Below are positions 1 to 9,399 of a DNA stretch of 64,000 bases, piece after piece. The notes under the pieces were generated by a model. It was given only the letters and a program-made list of their open reading frames with translations. It did not search any database and was not told the origin of the DNA. Positions within the stretch are counted from its first letter, which is position 1. Each line of letters begins with the position of its first letter. Position numbers and translations under genes: made by a program. Source of the stretch: Spirosoma linguale DSM 74. Lineage in GTDB: Bacteria; Bacteroidota; Bacteroidia; Cytophagales; Spirosomataceae. The stretch spans positions 6,357,001 through 6,421,000 of the forward strand of contig CP001769.1 in NCBI GenBank assembly GCA_000024525.1. Reading direction: 5' to 3'.

Positions 1-584
1 CGGTCGCGTTCCATCTCGAACACAATTCCCGGCCCGGAGTCGATCAGGCGCGTGTATAAACGGTCGCCCAGCGCGGCTTCCCAGCGCGCTATGTTTACAT
101 AGTCCGTCCGACAGCCAACCCGTTCCGACGCACCGGTTGCCCAGGCGATAAAGTCGTCCAGCACCAGCACCCGGCTATAAGCCGGGCAAAAAACCACCGA
201 AAATCCCTGAGCGCGTAAAGCACGCACAACCTTGAACCGGTAACTAGGCTGCGTCGATAACTTGTAAATATCCACCCAGATAAACTGGTCAATCAGGCCG
301 CTATCGAATGTTTCAGCCAGCGATTTCACGGCTATATTCCCGAACAGTGTAATGGAGTGATTCCCATACCGGGCCGACTTTTTTAGCTGACGCAGGTAGT
401 TTCGGAACATCAGGTAATCGCCCATGACATCCAGCCGGATTACCACCAGCGAAAGCGGGGCTGGACGGGTACGCACGGTTAGTACGGCCAGCCGGTCGAC
501 CAATAACAGGACGAGGTCGATGGATGCCAGCAGCGGCAACAGCAACGGAGACGTTTTGAGAAGCCGGATAAACCGCTTGAGCAT
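1..584 (-). CDS. Glycosyltransferase family 9 (heptosyltransferase-like), C-terminus beyond window
   Basis: Partial gene: the start codon is at 584 and the reading frame stays open to base 1, giving the first 194 codons. The protein opens with a hydrophobic stretch and then VVIRLDVMGDYLMFRNYL, which resembles the first beta strand and glycine-containing loop of GT9 heptosyltransferases (usual form RxDxxGDxxL). Such enzymes add sugars to LPS core or related glycans from nucleotide-sugar donors at the inner membrane face. Its ATG overlaps the TGA of the upstream GT2 gene by one base (TGATG), suggesting coupled translation. The catalytic C-terminal half is not visible, so the sugar cannot be named. 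Confidence 0.8.
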   Translation of the reverse strand, partial: MLKRFIRLLKTSPLLLPLLASIDLVLLLVDRLAVLTVRTRPAPLSLVVIRLDVMGDYLMFRNYLRQLKKSARYGNHSITLFGNIAVKSLAETFDSGLIDQFIWVDIYKLSTQPSYRFKVVRALRAQGFSVVFCPAYSRVLVLDDFIAWATGASERVGCRTDYVNIARWEAALGDRLYTRLIDSGPGIVFEMERD

Positions 585-1348
585 CACTTAACGAAGTTAT
601 AGACGGTTGTAATAGCCCGGTTGTGGAGCTTGTGCAGGAATCGGATGGGCGCTCCGGACCAGTATCGGCTGAAAGTTTGATAATCTTCATCGAACTGAAG
701 CGCGTATTGATTGCCGCCTTTAGAGTTGGCGTGAATGCGAAAGGCCGTTAACGGTTGCGGCAGGATGGCCGGGGGCTGAAGCGTTTGCAGGCGTAACCAC
801 CAGTCGTAATCCATGGTAAAATGCAGCGACTCCGTCAGGTACCCCAGTTGGGCGTGTGCATCCCGTCGCCAGAAGGTAGCGGGCTGGCAGATGGCGTTGG
901 TCATTCCCAGATACAGGGACGGTGTCAGCGAACGGAGCAGCCGTTTGTAGTGCCGAACCGGCTGCTGAATCGGGACGCTTGCTTCGTCGACAATCTGGCA
1001 GTCGCCGGTGAGCCATAGCTTGTCCGGGTGATCAGCGAAGAAATCCCCGACGGTGGCCAGGGCACCCGGCAGAAAGTAATCATCGGAGTTCAGCCAGCAA
1101 ACAATATCACCCGTAGCCAGTCGTAAGCCCTTATTGATAGCGTCCGTCTGGCCGCTATCCCGTTCGGCAATCAGCGTGAGCCGATTGCTGTACTCGCCCA
1201 AAATAGGTAGCGTATCATCCGTCGACAACCCATCTACCACAATGTACTCGATGCGGGGGTAGTTCTGCGAGAGCACTGACTCCACCGTTTGCCGAATGAA
1301 CTTGCCCTGGTTGTACGATGGGGTGATAACGCTGATGAGGGGCTGCAT
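584..1348 (-). CDS. Glycosyltransferase family 2 protein
   Basis: 254 aa, a complete GT-A fold glycosyltransferase. ISVITPSYNQGKFI near residues 5-18 is the nucleotide-binding start of the family; IVVDGLSTDDT near 36-46 follows, and LNSDD at 86-90 is the metal-binding DXD-type motif. There is no membrane segment, so it is probably a cytoplasmic enzyme elongating a lipid-linked or LPS-type glycan. It begins 2 nt after the DUF2304 gene and its stop overlaps the start of the GT9 gene, placing it inside one transcription unit. Donor and acceptor cannot be told from the sequence. Confidence 0.9.
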   Translation of the reverse strand: MQPLISVITPSYNQGKFIRQTVESVLSQNYPRIEYIVVDGLSTDDTLPILGEYSNRLTLIAERDSGQTDAINKGLRLATGDIVCWLNSDDYFLPGALATVGDFFADHPDKLWLTGDCQIVDEASVPIQQPVRHYKRLLRSLTPSLYLGMTNAICQPATFWRRDAHAQLGYLTESLHFTMDYDWWLRLQTLQPPAILPQPLTAFRIHANSKGGNQYALQFDEDYQTFSRYWSGAPIRFLHKLHNRAITTVYNFVK

Positions 1349-1350
1349 AG

Positions 1351-1758
1351 TTAACTGGGAAGAACAACAGGCTGGGGCTCAACGCTGGCTTCCGACTCGT
1401 TGATCACGTGCCGATTCTTAAGCTCATTTCGGAGCAGCGCCACTTCCTGCGTTAGTACTTTAATCTGGTTCTGCTGCCGGGAAACCACAACCGACAGGTG
1501 AACCAGGAAGATGATGATGGCGAAAATAGCCCCCAGAAAGATCAGCGAAGGGGGATAGAACACGCCCAGCGCCAGTGAAATCTGCTCAAGCCCTTTCCGC
1601 CAGACCGAGAAGATGATCAGAATAACCGTGCAGACAATCCATAAGATCGAATACTCCTCGCGCAGTTTGCCTTTTACGATCAGCCGAAAAATAAAGAGCA
1701 GAAACAACAGTGCACTCAACAGGCTGATAATCTGAATGGTTATGGGTACCGAAGCCAT
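1351..1758 (-). CDS. DUF2304 family membrane protein
   Basis: 135 aa. Three hydrophobic segments (about residues 5-27, 38-54 and 68-92) are followed by a charged coiled-coil tail that begins SRQQNQIKVLTQEVALL. This topology and the segment REEYSILWIVCTVILI match DUF2304, a small membrane family commonly encoded beside DPM1-like glycosyltransferases. The start codon overlaps the stop of the upstream GT2 gene as TGATG at 1756-1760. Function is unknown; by context it probably assists a polyprenyl-phosphate sugar transferase at the membrane. Confidence 0.85.
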   Translation of the reverse strand: MASVPITIQIISLLSALLFLLFIFRLIVKGKLREEYSILWIVCTVILIIFSVWRKGLEQISLALGVFYPPSLIFLGAIFAIIIFLVHLSVVVSRQQNQIKVLTQEVALLRNELKNRHVINESEASVEPQPVVLPS

Positions 1759-2489
1759 CAGCGATGCCGTTTATTGTTCAGACGAAAATACATAAATATG
1801 ATTCCCAGCGACACCTTGAGCATGTAATACAACGCCCGACTGGTGTTGATGGACGATACGCCCTCTTCCCGATTACGCATTCGGACCGGTACTTCCTTGA
1901 TACGCAGTCCCTGCAAACCAAATTGCACAATAGACTCTGGCTCAGGGTATTCGTCGGGATAATAACGATTTACGATGTCAATAGTTCGGCGGTTGAACGC
2001 CCGAAAGCCCGATGTACTGTCGTGAACGGTTTCGCCGATGAGCAGTTGGTTCAGCCACCGAAAATACTGAATCCCTAACCGACGGCTAAACGACGACTGA
2101 AACCCCTCATGGCTGATAAACCGGGAGCCAATAGCGACATCGGCCTCCTGCTGAAAAATAGGCCGCAACACCGCTGGCAGTTCGTTGGCCGGATGCTGCC
2201 CGTCGCCGTCCATTTGCACGGCAATGTCGTATCCGTTCTGGTAAGCGTACCGATAGCCGCTGTGCATGGCTCCCCCGATGCCGAGATTCACCGGCAGATT
2301 CAGGTACGAACAAGGCAATGACCGGATTATGCTCAGCGAATTATCGGTAGAGCAATCATTAACAACCAGAATATCCAGCGCATACCTTTCCCGATCCCGT
2401 ACGGCAATCAGTTCATTCACCACACTGGCAATGGCGCCCTGCTCATTGTAACAGGGTACGATAACCAGAATATGCGGTTGGGGAGTCAT
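1758..2489 (-). CDS. GT2 glycosyltransferase, DPM1/polyprenyl-phosphate sugar transferase-like
   Basis: 243 aa. ILVIVPCYNEQGAI near residues 7-20 and MDGDGQHP at 93-100 are the classic motifs of dolichyl/undecaprenyl-phosphate mannosyl- or glucosyltransferases. IGSRFI and DSTSGFRAFNR further on are also typical of this branch. The last 25 residues are hydrophobic and may anchor it to the membrane. Such proteins move a sugar from GDP- or UDP-sugar to a lipid phosphate carrier. The DUF2304 gene directly downstream overlaps its stop codon, a familiar pairing for this subfamily. Confidence 0.88.
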   Translation of the reverse strand: MTPQPHILVIVPCYNEQGAIASVVNELIAVRDRERYALDILVVNDCSTDNSLSIIRSLPCSYLNLPVNLGIGGAMHSGYRYAYQNGYDIAVQMDGDGQHPANELPAVLRPIFQQEADVAIGSRFISHEGFQSSFSRRLGIQYFRWLNQLLIGETVHDSTSGFRAFNRRTIDIVNRYYPDEYPEPESIVQFGLQGLRIKEVPVRMRNREEGVSSINTSRALYYMLKVSLGIIFMYFRLNNKRHR

Positions 2490-2499
2490 TCGGATTGCC

Positions 2500-4587
2500 T
2501 TAAGGATTAGCCTGATAAATGGTCAGCGAGCCCAGCGTGGCGACCGACTTCATGCAACGCACTTCTACCGGTTGCGGCTGGTGGTCGAACACCTGGTATT
2601 TAACGTTTAACTGCTTCATCCGGGGCGAGCAGGGGTCCATCGCAATCACATAGGCATCTTCAAACTGATTGAACAGAATTACCGAATCCCGACCGTTAAT
2701 GTAGCTCTGATTGGTTACGTGGGCGTATCGGTTATAGGCCGAATCACGCTTCATTTCGGGGTCCAGCACCTTAAGCACGTGCTTTCTGTCGGGCAGGTAT
2801 TTGACGCCCGTAATCTGTTTGGCACCCGTTGCCGTAACCATATAGGTTAGATACTGACTGCCGTTTACCAGCCAGCGGGCCTGCGGGTCCTGCTCAACAA
2901 GCTGCCGGACGGTTTTGTAAAATACATTTTCGGTAATGGGGCTCAGCCCTTTCGACAGCGGATTCGCCTTGAGGTTGGGCAGCAGAAAAACCAGCAAACC
3001 AGCGCAAAAAATAGTTACCCGGTACCGCACCGGAATGGTGAACAGCAACAACGCATTCATAAGCGCGAAAAACACGACCGGCACGAATGTCTGATACGGC
3101 TTGATCAACCCTTCCGAATCATTGACATTCACATAAGCCGTGTAGACGACGAAACCAACGATAGCGGTTAGAGCCAGGGCGTTGCCCCAAACTGGAATCC
3201 GCCGGTACAAATCGGTAATGGCACTATCCCGAATGGCTCCTAAGTAGGCGATCAGCAGAATAATCCCGCCAACACCCATTGGAATCTGCGCCCGGCGCGT
3301 GGGAACCATGCTCATCAGGCTGGCTTTGGCCAACCCTGCCGGGAAGCCCACCTCGACCCAGATCCACATCAGCATAACAAACAGTGCTATGGCGGCCAGC
3401 ATCCAGTCGATTTTCCGGGTCAGCACAAACAGCAGAATCATCAGCGGGATAATAACTGGCGCAAAATTAAGGTAGTGCGACAGTTCGCAGATGTTCAGCC
3501 AGCTTTTAGGCACTTTCTGGTCATCAAAAAACCAGCTGTAATATTCGGAATACCAGTTCCCAACAAAGCCAGTCCCCCCGCTTTCACTTCGCTGACCCGG
3601 ATAAACGGTGCTGGTTACGGCTTTAAGCGTTTCCTGTACATCGCCCAAAAACAGCCACAGAACAACGCCCGCCAGACCGGCCGCAACGGCCAGCGATACC
3701 AGCTTGACTACAACAGTTTTGAGCGGAAAAATAGAACGATAGTTGTTGGCCAGATAACCGATCAGGGCAAATCCGAACAAATAAGCCATTGGCAGTTGAT
3801 AGGGCGGATACAGAATCAGGGCGAAGGAACAGACCAGCCAAACGAGTAAAAGCGCAAAAAGGGCCACCCGCGCCGGTTTCTTTTCGTATAACAAGTAGAC
3901 GACCGTAACGAAAGCCGCACAGCAGTATCCGATCATGGCTGACGGAATAAACGACCAGCGAACCGTTCCGGACGATAGCAACAACGTAAACGACCCTACC
4001 AGCGATAACCCGTACTGATTGCGGGTGATCAACAGGAAAAACAGGAACGAATCCACCAGCAGAATGAGCGGATTGATGTCATAAATCCAGCTGTAGCCCC
4101 GTTCGGTATCGAGGAACATGAATCCCCAATGCCCCGGCCTGAACAGCGTGACCACGTGATGCGTTGGTAAAAGTATCATCGAGGAGTTCAATCCGCCAAT
4201 GGCTTCGTTTTCCTGCGCAAACCCATTGGTGGCGTTCGAGAGAATCCAGGGAGCCGCCACCGCATAATCGTCCATCCGAATCTGTTTGGGCGTTCCGGCA
4301 ACCAGACCACGGGTGGTCGGGGAGCCGTCGGGCAGAATCGTGTTCCAGATGGGCAAAGACACGTAATGCCATTTAAACAGGACAAACACCAAAAACAGGC
4401 CCACAAACACCCCGAGGGTAATTTTCACCCGTTTTGTAAACCGGATCAAGTCAAAGACAGATACATCCTCATTGACATCAATGGGTTGTAGAATAGGCTG
4501 ATCTGGCTTTGGGTTCGAGGGAGTCGGGGGTTTCGGGGCTGGGCTGGCACTGACAACAGCGGCCCGGCCTTTTTGTTTCTTGGACAT
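2500..4587 (-). CDS. Large polytopic membrane protein of glycan cluster (GT-C-like, unassigned)
   Basis: 695 aa. A basic, proline-rich cytoplasmic N-terminus (residues 1-50) is followed by about a dozen hydrophobic segments and a soluble C-terminal domain of roughly 150 residues (from about 540). The long first periplasmic loop and the layout resemble integral-membrane GT-C transferases or glucosyltransferase-like proteins of polysaccharide clusters, but I see no diagnostic motif. It is the first gene of the minus-strand glycosyltransferase unit, 10 nt upstream of the DPM1-like GT2 that may make its lipid-linked sugar donor. A transport or ligase role is also possible. Confidence 0.7.
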   Translation of the reverse strand: MSKKQKGRAAVVSASPAPKPPTPSNPKPDQPILQPIDVNEDVSVFDLIRFTKRVKITLGVFVGLFLVFVLFKWHYVSLPIWNTILPDGSPTTRGLVAGTPKQIRMDDYAVAAPWILSNATNGFAQENEAIGGLNSSMILLPTHHVVTLFRPGHWGFMFLDTERGYSWIYDINPLILLVDSFLFFLLITRNQYGLSLVGSFTLLLSSGTVRWSFIPSAMIGYCCAAFVTVVYLLYEKKPARVALFALLLVWLVCSFALILYPPYQLPMAYLFGFALIGYLANNYRSIFPLKTVVVKLVSLAVAAGLAGVVLWLFLGDVQETLKAVTSTVYPGQRSESGGTGFVGNWYSEYYSWFFDDQKVPKSWLNICELSHYLNFAPVIIPLMILLFVLTRKIDWMLAAIALFVMLMWIWVEVGFPAGLAKASLMSMVPTRRAQIPMGVGGIILLIAYLGAIRDSAITDLYRRIPVWGNALALTAIVGFVVYTAYVNVNDSEGLIKPYQTFVPVVFFALMNALLLFTIPVRYRVTIFCAGLLVFLLPNLKANPLSKGLSPITENVFYKTVRQLVEQDPQARWLVNGSQYLTYMVTATGAKQITGVKYLPDRKHVLKVLDPEMKRDSAYNRYAHVTNQSYINGRDSVILFNQFEDAYVIAMDPCSPRMKQLNVKYQVFDHQPQPVEVRCMKSVATLGSLTIYQANP

Positions 4588-4707
4588 AGGAAAGGCAATG
4601 AGCGAATTTTCGGAATGGGTTAGCAGTACGCGTAATCAAACTTACTAATACCATGCCAGTTTGCCAACATCCGGCATTTTCTTTCCGGAAATCGGTAATT
4701 TGGCCAC

Positions 4708-5709
4708 ATGAATAAACGGGTCATGCGGCAGGTAGTGCCGATTTTACTAGCCGCTGGCTTACTCTGGTATGTTCTGAACGATGTACCACTGGCCCAAATT
4801 GGCGGTCAGTTCAAAAAAGCTGACTACGGCTTGCTGGGGCTGGTGGGTATCCTAATTGGCTTGTTTTATGTGCTCCGGGCGGCCCGCTGGCAGCTCACGC
4901 TCCAGGCCATCGGTTACAAGCCTTCTTTGTTTCGGGCAACGGTGGCACTCCTGGCCGGGTCGCTGGCGAGTATGATTGTGCCGGGGGCCGGTGAGCTTAC
5001 CCGTTGCGGCACCCTTCAGCAAACAGACGGCATCCCCGTTTCGCAGGGCATTGGCTCGGTAGTCGCCGAGCGAATCATCGACTTATTTATGCTGGTTCTC
5101 GTGTTACTGCTGACTGTTATCCTGGAATTTGGCCGGGCAAAAGCCTACTTTTCCAACCTGACACTTGCCTTACCAGGTACGCTGATGCTGGTGGTGGCCC
5201 TAATACTGGCGATTGTAGTCGTCGGCATCATCTGGCAGATACGCAGGCGCACTACAGCACAAAGCCACCCGTTTATCCTGAAATTTACCGATCTGATTCG
5301 GGGATTCGGGCGGGGGTTTATGGCCATTCGTCAACTTCCGAAACCGGGCCTGTTTGTATCGATCACCCTGCTCATTCAGGTTTTCGCCTGGCTAACAACC
5401 TATGTCCTGCTGCTGGCTACCGACAGCACCCAGCACCTGCCGCCTGCCGCAGCTCTTACCATTCTGGCGGTCAGTTCGCTGGGAGGGCTGGCCGTACCGA
5501 CGCAGGGCGGCATTGGCACTTACCATTTTCTGGTCAGCCGGGCGCTGGTGCTGTATAGCTTCAGTACCGCAGAGGGAGTTTCGCTGGCTACTTTCATGCA
5601 CGCCGTCGGATTTGGGTTCAACCTGCTGTTCAGCAGCCTGAGTTTCCTGATCGTCCCGGTACTGGTACAGCAACGTAAAAAATTTGACCGAGTACCCGAA
5701 AAAGGCTGA
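4708..5709 (+). CDS. UPF0104 / lysylphosphatidylglycerol synthase transmembrane-region protein (flippase-like)
   Basis: 333 aa with about eight membrane segments. LRAARWQLTLQAIGY near residues 56-70, SLASMIVPGAGELTRCG near 90-106, VVAERIIDL near 118-126 and PTQGGIGTYHF near 264-274 are hallmarks of the UPF0104 fold, the membrane flippase half of MprF, found here without a synthase domain. Members are thought to flip lipids or act in cell-envelope lipid handling. It is divergent from the glycan cluster, sharing the 4588-4707 gap, so a role in envelope lipid or glycolipid movement is plausible but inferred. Confidence 0.85.
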   Translation: MNKRVMRQVVPILLAAGLLWYVLNDVPLAQIGGQFKKADYGLLGLVGILIGLFYVLRAARWQLTLQAIGYKPSLFRATVALLAGSLASMIVPGAGELTRCGTLQQTDGIPVSQGIGSVVAERIIDLFMLVLVLLLTVILEFGRAKAYFSNLTLALPGTLMLVVALILAIVVVGIIWQIRRRTTAQSHPFILKFTDLIRGFGRGFMAIRQLPKPGLFVSITLLIQVFAWLTTYVLLLATDSTQHLPPAAALTILAVSSLGGLAVPTQGGIGTYHFLVSRALVLYSFSTAEGVSLATFMHAVGFGFNLLFSSLSFLIVPVLVQQRKKFDRVPEKG

Positions 5710-5755
5710 CTTCCCGGCGTAAAAAGCCCCGGCGAGGTTCATAAACGCATCCGGA

Positions 5756-6607
5756 TCATTGTTGCTTCACCGTCACGTACAGCGTATCAGTGTTTATTCC
5801 CGTAAATAGCCCCAATCCATTGGTAAGGGTGGTAGGGGGCGTACTGATGTTCTGGGTTGAGGTGCTGTTCTGTTTATACAAAGCTGCGTAGTCGGGATTT
5901 AGATGAAACAAAACCACCCGGTGACGGCCGAAATACTGAAAACTCTGGGGCTGTATGGTCGTAAAATCACTCTGTACGGGCTGACTACGAAACCGTCGGG
6001 CTGCGTTCGATACAGGTCGGTTAGGATTGTTACTCTGATTGACAATCGACACCGGGTCGGTTTCGATATTATCCACTACCACAAAATAGTAATCGCCCGT
6101 TGGGTTGCTCCAGGTCAGGCGAACGGGCGAACTGGCCTGGTTTTGCCCACCCGGCCCGCCAAAGCCGCCGGGACCACCTCCGGCCGTAATCGCCGTTCGG
6201 TACACCTCGGTCTGATCGCTTGAAAAGCTAACGGGGCGGGTTGGAATGACCGTACTGCCCGATATGTGATGGCCGCTATAATCAAAATCTATCTGGTAGG
6301 TTTGGCCCGTTTTCACGGCCAGTTCAGCCCCTCCCCGGTAGGTGCCGTTACCCAATGACCGGAGCGGGTAGGCTTTGGCGTTGTTTGTGATGGTCAATGA
6401 TAAACCGTCGATGGGTTGCCCCTGCCCGGTCGTGTCGTCCGCAAAGGGAATCTGCTTCGTGACCGATACCGAAACAGGACTGCCCGGCACCAGATAGGCC
6501 TGCACCACAGGCTGCACATTGGCAGACAAAATATCGTCGGCGGCCGGTGTACAGGCCCCAGCTATCAGGAGTAGAAAACCAATACTGTATAAATAAGCGT
6601 GTCGCAT
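5756..6607 (-). CDS. DUF4249 family outer-membrane lipoprotein
   Basis: 283 aa. The signal peptide ends in LIAGAC, a lipobox with Cys19 as the probable lipidated residue. The body is beta-rich with a Gly/Pro-rich loop (GGGPGGFGGPGG, about residues 140-152), and the overall layout matches DUF4249. In Bacteroidota, DUF4249 genes lie directly downstream of TonB-dependent receptors, as here (33 nt gap), and the lipoprotein probably forms a lid or accessory subunit of that receptor. The substrate is unknown. Confidence 0.88.
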   Translation of the reverse strand: MRHAYLYSIGFLLLIAGACTPAADDILSANVQPVVQAYLVPGSPVSVSVTKQIPFADDTTGQGQPIDGLSLTITNNAKAYPLRSLGNGTYRGGAELAVKTGQTYQIDFDYSGHHISGSTVIPTRPVSFSSDQTEVYRTAITAGGGPGGFGGPGGQNQASSPVRLTWSNPTGDYYFVVVDNIETDPVSIVNQSNNPNRPVSNAARRFRSQPVQSDFTTIQPQSFQYFGRHRVVLFHLNPDYAALYKQNSTSTQNISTPPTTLTNGLGLFTGINTDTLYVTVKQQ

Positions 6608-6640
6608 GAATAAAGTCGATAAGAATGAGAGCCGCCTGTT

Positions 6641-9118
6641 TTAGCGCAGCCGGAACGAGAGGGTTAGGTTAGGCGTGATGCCCAGATACGTTATGTCGGA
6701 AACAACCAGCTGGCTGGTCTGACCATCGCTCACCGACGTAAACTTCTTATACCAGACATTTTGCCGGTTGTAGAGATTGAAGACCGAAACGCCGATACTG
6801 CCGTACTTGTGCGTGTACGTTACCGACGCGTCCAGCCGGTTATAGGCCGGAAAACGATTCGCATTTTTGGCCGACGGATTGGTAAATGTCCGGCTCGACC
6901 CATCCAGCAACGTAACCGAATACTCGCCCACAATGGACGTATAGGGCCGTCCCGACGCATAAATCCAGGTCAGCGCAACGTCGAAGCGTCTCCAGTGGTA
7001 GTTATTGATCGACTTAAACTCATGACGCACATCCTGATTGGCATAGTAGGGCTTGTCGGAGTACGCGGCAATATTGTTTTGCGCCACGGCATAGGTGTAC
7101 CCCATCCAGCCGGTATAATCACCCAGTTTTTTCTGCACCAGAAAATCGACACCCCGAACGGTGCCCGTACCGGTATAAAACGTTTCGCTGGGCAGCAGTC
7201 CCCGGCCAATCTGGGGGGCAAAGCGAAGGGTGTACTCAGTTACGCCCGTCAGATTTTTGGCGTAGGCTTCCACATCGAACAGGTAACCCGCGGTTTCGTA
7301 GCTGGCCCCCGCAATAAAATGGACGGCCGAGCCAACGGGCAAATAATCCTTGTTGGCGAGCAGCCAGAAATTACGGCTCCCCTGCGAAATATCTTCGCGG
7401 GTTACCTGCTTGGCAAACTGATAGTACTGCCCGATGGCCCCTTTCAGCTTGACGCGGTCCGTCAGTTGAAAACTACCCGACAAACGGGGCTCCGTATAAA
7501 CTTTGCCCGTTACGTTGTAATAAGTGATCCGAACACCGGGCTTCAGGGTCAGCCGGTTATCCATCAGCCGAATCTGGTCCTGTAAATAAGCCGCAGCAAA
7601 ACTACCCCGATCGTGTTTCTGGAGCAGCGTTACCGTATCGTTGGAACTGTAGGTATAGTCGATGGTATTTTGCGTAAACTGTAGCCCAGCCCCAAAAAAA
7701 TGGTTAGCCGATGCGTTGAATTCAAGGTCGGTTTTTGCCGAAAGGTCGGTCAGGTTGTTACTTTCGAACGTACCGAACTTCACATTCTGGTTATCGCTGG
7801 CTCCGTTACGCCGGATGGAGGTCGTGTTCGACAGGTCACGCTGGCTAAAGTAATTCGAGTAGCTCACCAGCGAGTTGATATACAGCTTGTCGTTCCATCG
7901 GCGCGACCATTTCAGGCTGCTGCCCGTATTGCCCCAGTTCGACAGGTCGGTACTACTCAGGCTGTTATTGGTGGTACTAACGGTCGTATTGGCATTGTTA
8001 CCCCGGCCAAATGCAGGCAGGGTTATGGACTGCGAATTGTCCAGGTAATCCTGTCCGTTGTACACACTCAAGGTGATCTGGTCTTTCTCCGTTGGGCGAA
8101 AGGTTACCCGGCCGTTGAGGTCATAAAAATACGAGGCTACCTGGGTGCTGGTTTGTACCTGATTGCCAAAGCGGGGAGCCCGGCCTTGCTGCTGTTGTGC
8201 CGGGTTACTGGCTGTTGTCTGAAACTGGTCGAACAACTTCTGATACAGCGGTCCCTTGAATGACCGTCGTCCTGCCACCAGAAATGTCACTTTATTGCCG
8301 ATAGGCCCTTCCACAAAGGCGTTGAAACTTAAAAAGCTAGCATCGCCCCCGGCATTAAACCGATTACGATTCCCCTCTTTTCCCGTCAGTTCGGCCACGC
8401 CCGATAGCCGACCACCGTACTTGGCATCGAAACCGCCTTTATATAACTGCACGCTTTTAAGGGCATTGTAGTTGAACGCGCTGAAAAACCCGTAAAGGTG
8501 ATCGACGTTATACACCGTAAACCCGTCGAAAAGTACCAGCGTTTGGTCTGGGGTGCCACCCCGAACGTAGAGGCCGGACGACGATTCGTTGGCAGCACTG
8601 ATACCGGGCATAAGCTGCAACGCCCGGAACACGTCCCGCTCGCCAATGTTCGGGAGTTTGGTCAGGTTGCGGGGTGTGAGCTGGATAAGGCCAACTTCAT
8701 CGGTAGACGCTTTCATCACTTCCGCCTTCTGAGCAGCCACCGTTACCGCTGTTAAGTCGACAACCGACGCTTCGAGTTCGAGCCGCAGGTTACGCACCGA
8801 CTCGTCGGGGCGGAGTTTCAGCCGCAAATCCTGGTAGCCCATGTAGCTAACCAACAGGGTACTGGTATCGGCAGGTACGTGTAACAGTGTAAAATAACCA
8901 TCGACGTTTGTGCCGACGATCTGTTTGCTGGCGGCAACACGCACATACGCATAAGGAAGATTTTCGCCGGTTTTTGCATCAACGACCCGGCCGGTAACGG
9001 TAAAATTAAACCGTGTTGGCTTTGCCGGTTTTTCGCGCATGGGCGGCAGATCCTGCGCTAAACTAAGTAATGGAAAAAACAGAAGTACGTATAAATACGC
9101 TAAGTAACAGTGTTTCAT
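6641..9118 (-). CDS. TonB-dependent receptor with N-terminal carboxypeptidase-regulatory-like domain
   Basis: About 825 aa from the preferred ATG at 9116-9118, which begins directly with the signal peptide MKHCYLAYLYVLLFFPLLSLAQ-type segment; an ATG six codons upstream (9136) is possible. A CarboxypepD_reg-like domain (about residues 40-125) contains GRVVDAKTGENLPYAYV. A plug domain follows with YVRGGTPDQTLVLFDG (about 185-200) and then a 22-strand-type barrel ending in LTLSFRLR. It imports an unknown ligand across the outer membrane using TonB energy. The DUF4249 lipoprotein immediately downstream is its expected partner. Confidence 0.93.
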   Translation of the reverse strand: MKHCYLAYLYVLLFFPLLSLAQDLPPMREKPAKPTRFNFTVTGRVVDAKTGENLPYAYVRVAASKQIVGTNVDGYFTLLHVPADTSTLLVSYMGYQDLRLKLRPDESVRNLRLELEASVVDLTAVTVAAQKAEVMKASTDEVGLIQLTPRNLTKLPNIGERDVFRALQLMPGISAANESSSGLYVRGGTPDQTLVLFDGFTVYNVDHLYGFFSAFNYNALKSVQLYKGGFDAKYGGRLSGVAELTGKEGNRNRFNAGGDASFLSFNAFVEGPIGNKVTFLVAGRRSFKGPLYQKLFDQFQTTASNPAQQQQGRAPRFGNQVQTSTQVASYFYDLNGRVTFRPTEKDQITLSVYNGQDYLDNSQSITLPAFGRGNNANTTVSTTNNSLSSTDLSNWGNTGSSLKWSRRWNDKLYINSLVSYSNYFSQRDLSNTTSIRRNGASDNQNVKFGTFESNNLTDLSAKTDLEFNASANHFFGAGLQFTQNTIDYTYSSNDTVTLLQKHDRGSFAAAYLQDQIRLMDNRLTLKPGVRITYYNVTGKVYTEPRLSGSFQLTDRVKLKGAIGQYYQFAKQVTREDISQGSRNFWLLANKDYLPVGSAVHFIAGASYETAGYLFDVEAYAKNLTGVTEYTLRFAPQIGRGLLPSETFYTGTGTVRGVDFLVQKKLGDYTGWMGYTYAVAQNNIAAYSDKPYYANQDVRHEFKSINNYHWRRFDVALTWIYASGRPYTSIVGEYSVTLLDGSSRTFTNPSAKNANRFPAYNRLDASVTYTHKYGSIGVSVFNLYNRQNVWYKKFTSVSDGQTSQLVVSDITYLGITPNLTLSFRLR

Positions 9119-9399
9119 GGGCAATACGGTAGGCATTATTTCTCGAACAAAGTCTTCCTCCGTTCTGTAACCGATACGATATCAGGCCTTAGGCTGTTGC
9201 AGCATCAAGTTAAAATGAGGTTAAATAATAAGGAGGCAGGCTTATACGCAGGGCAAATGGGCTGAGTAATTCCTACACAAATCGCACCAAGAAAGCTGTC
9301 GATCCAACTCAAGGCGAGACATCGCTCCATAAGGCTTCACTTTATTTATCGTTGCCACCTTCGTATCTTGTCGATTAGATTCCCAAACAAATCTGTTAC

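Noticed and set aside
6761..7585. 274-aa plus-strand open frame inside the TonB receptor gene
   Set aside because: Antisense shadow of a strong receptor gene; no domains or leader.
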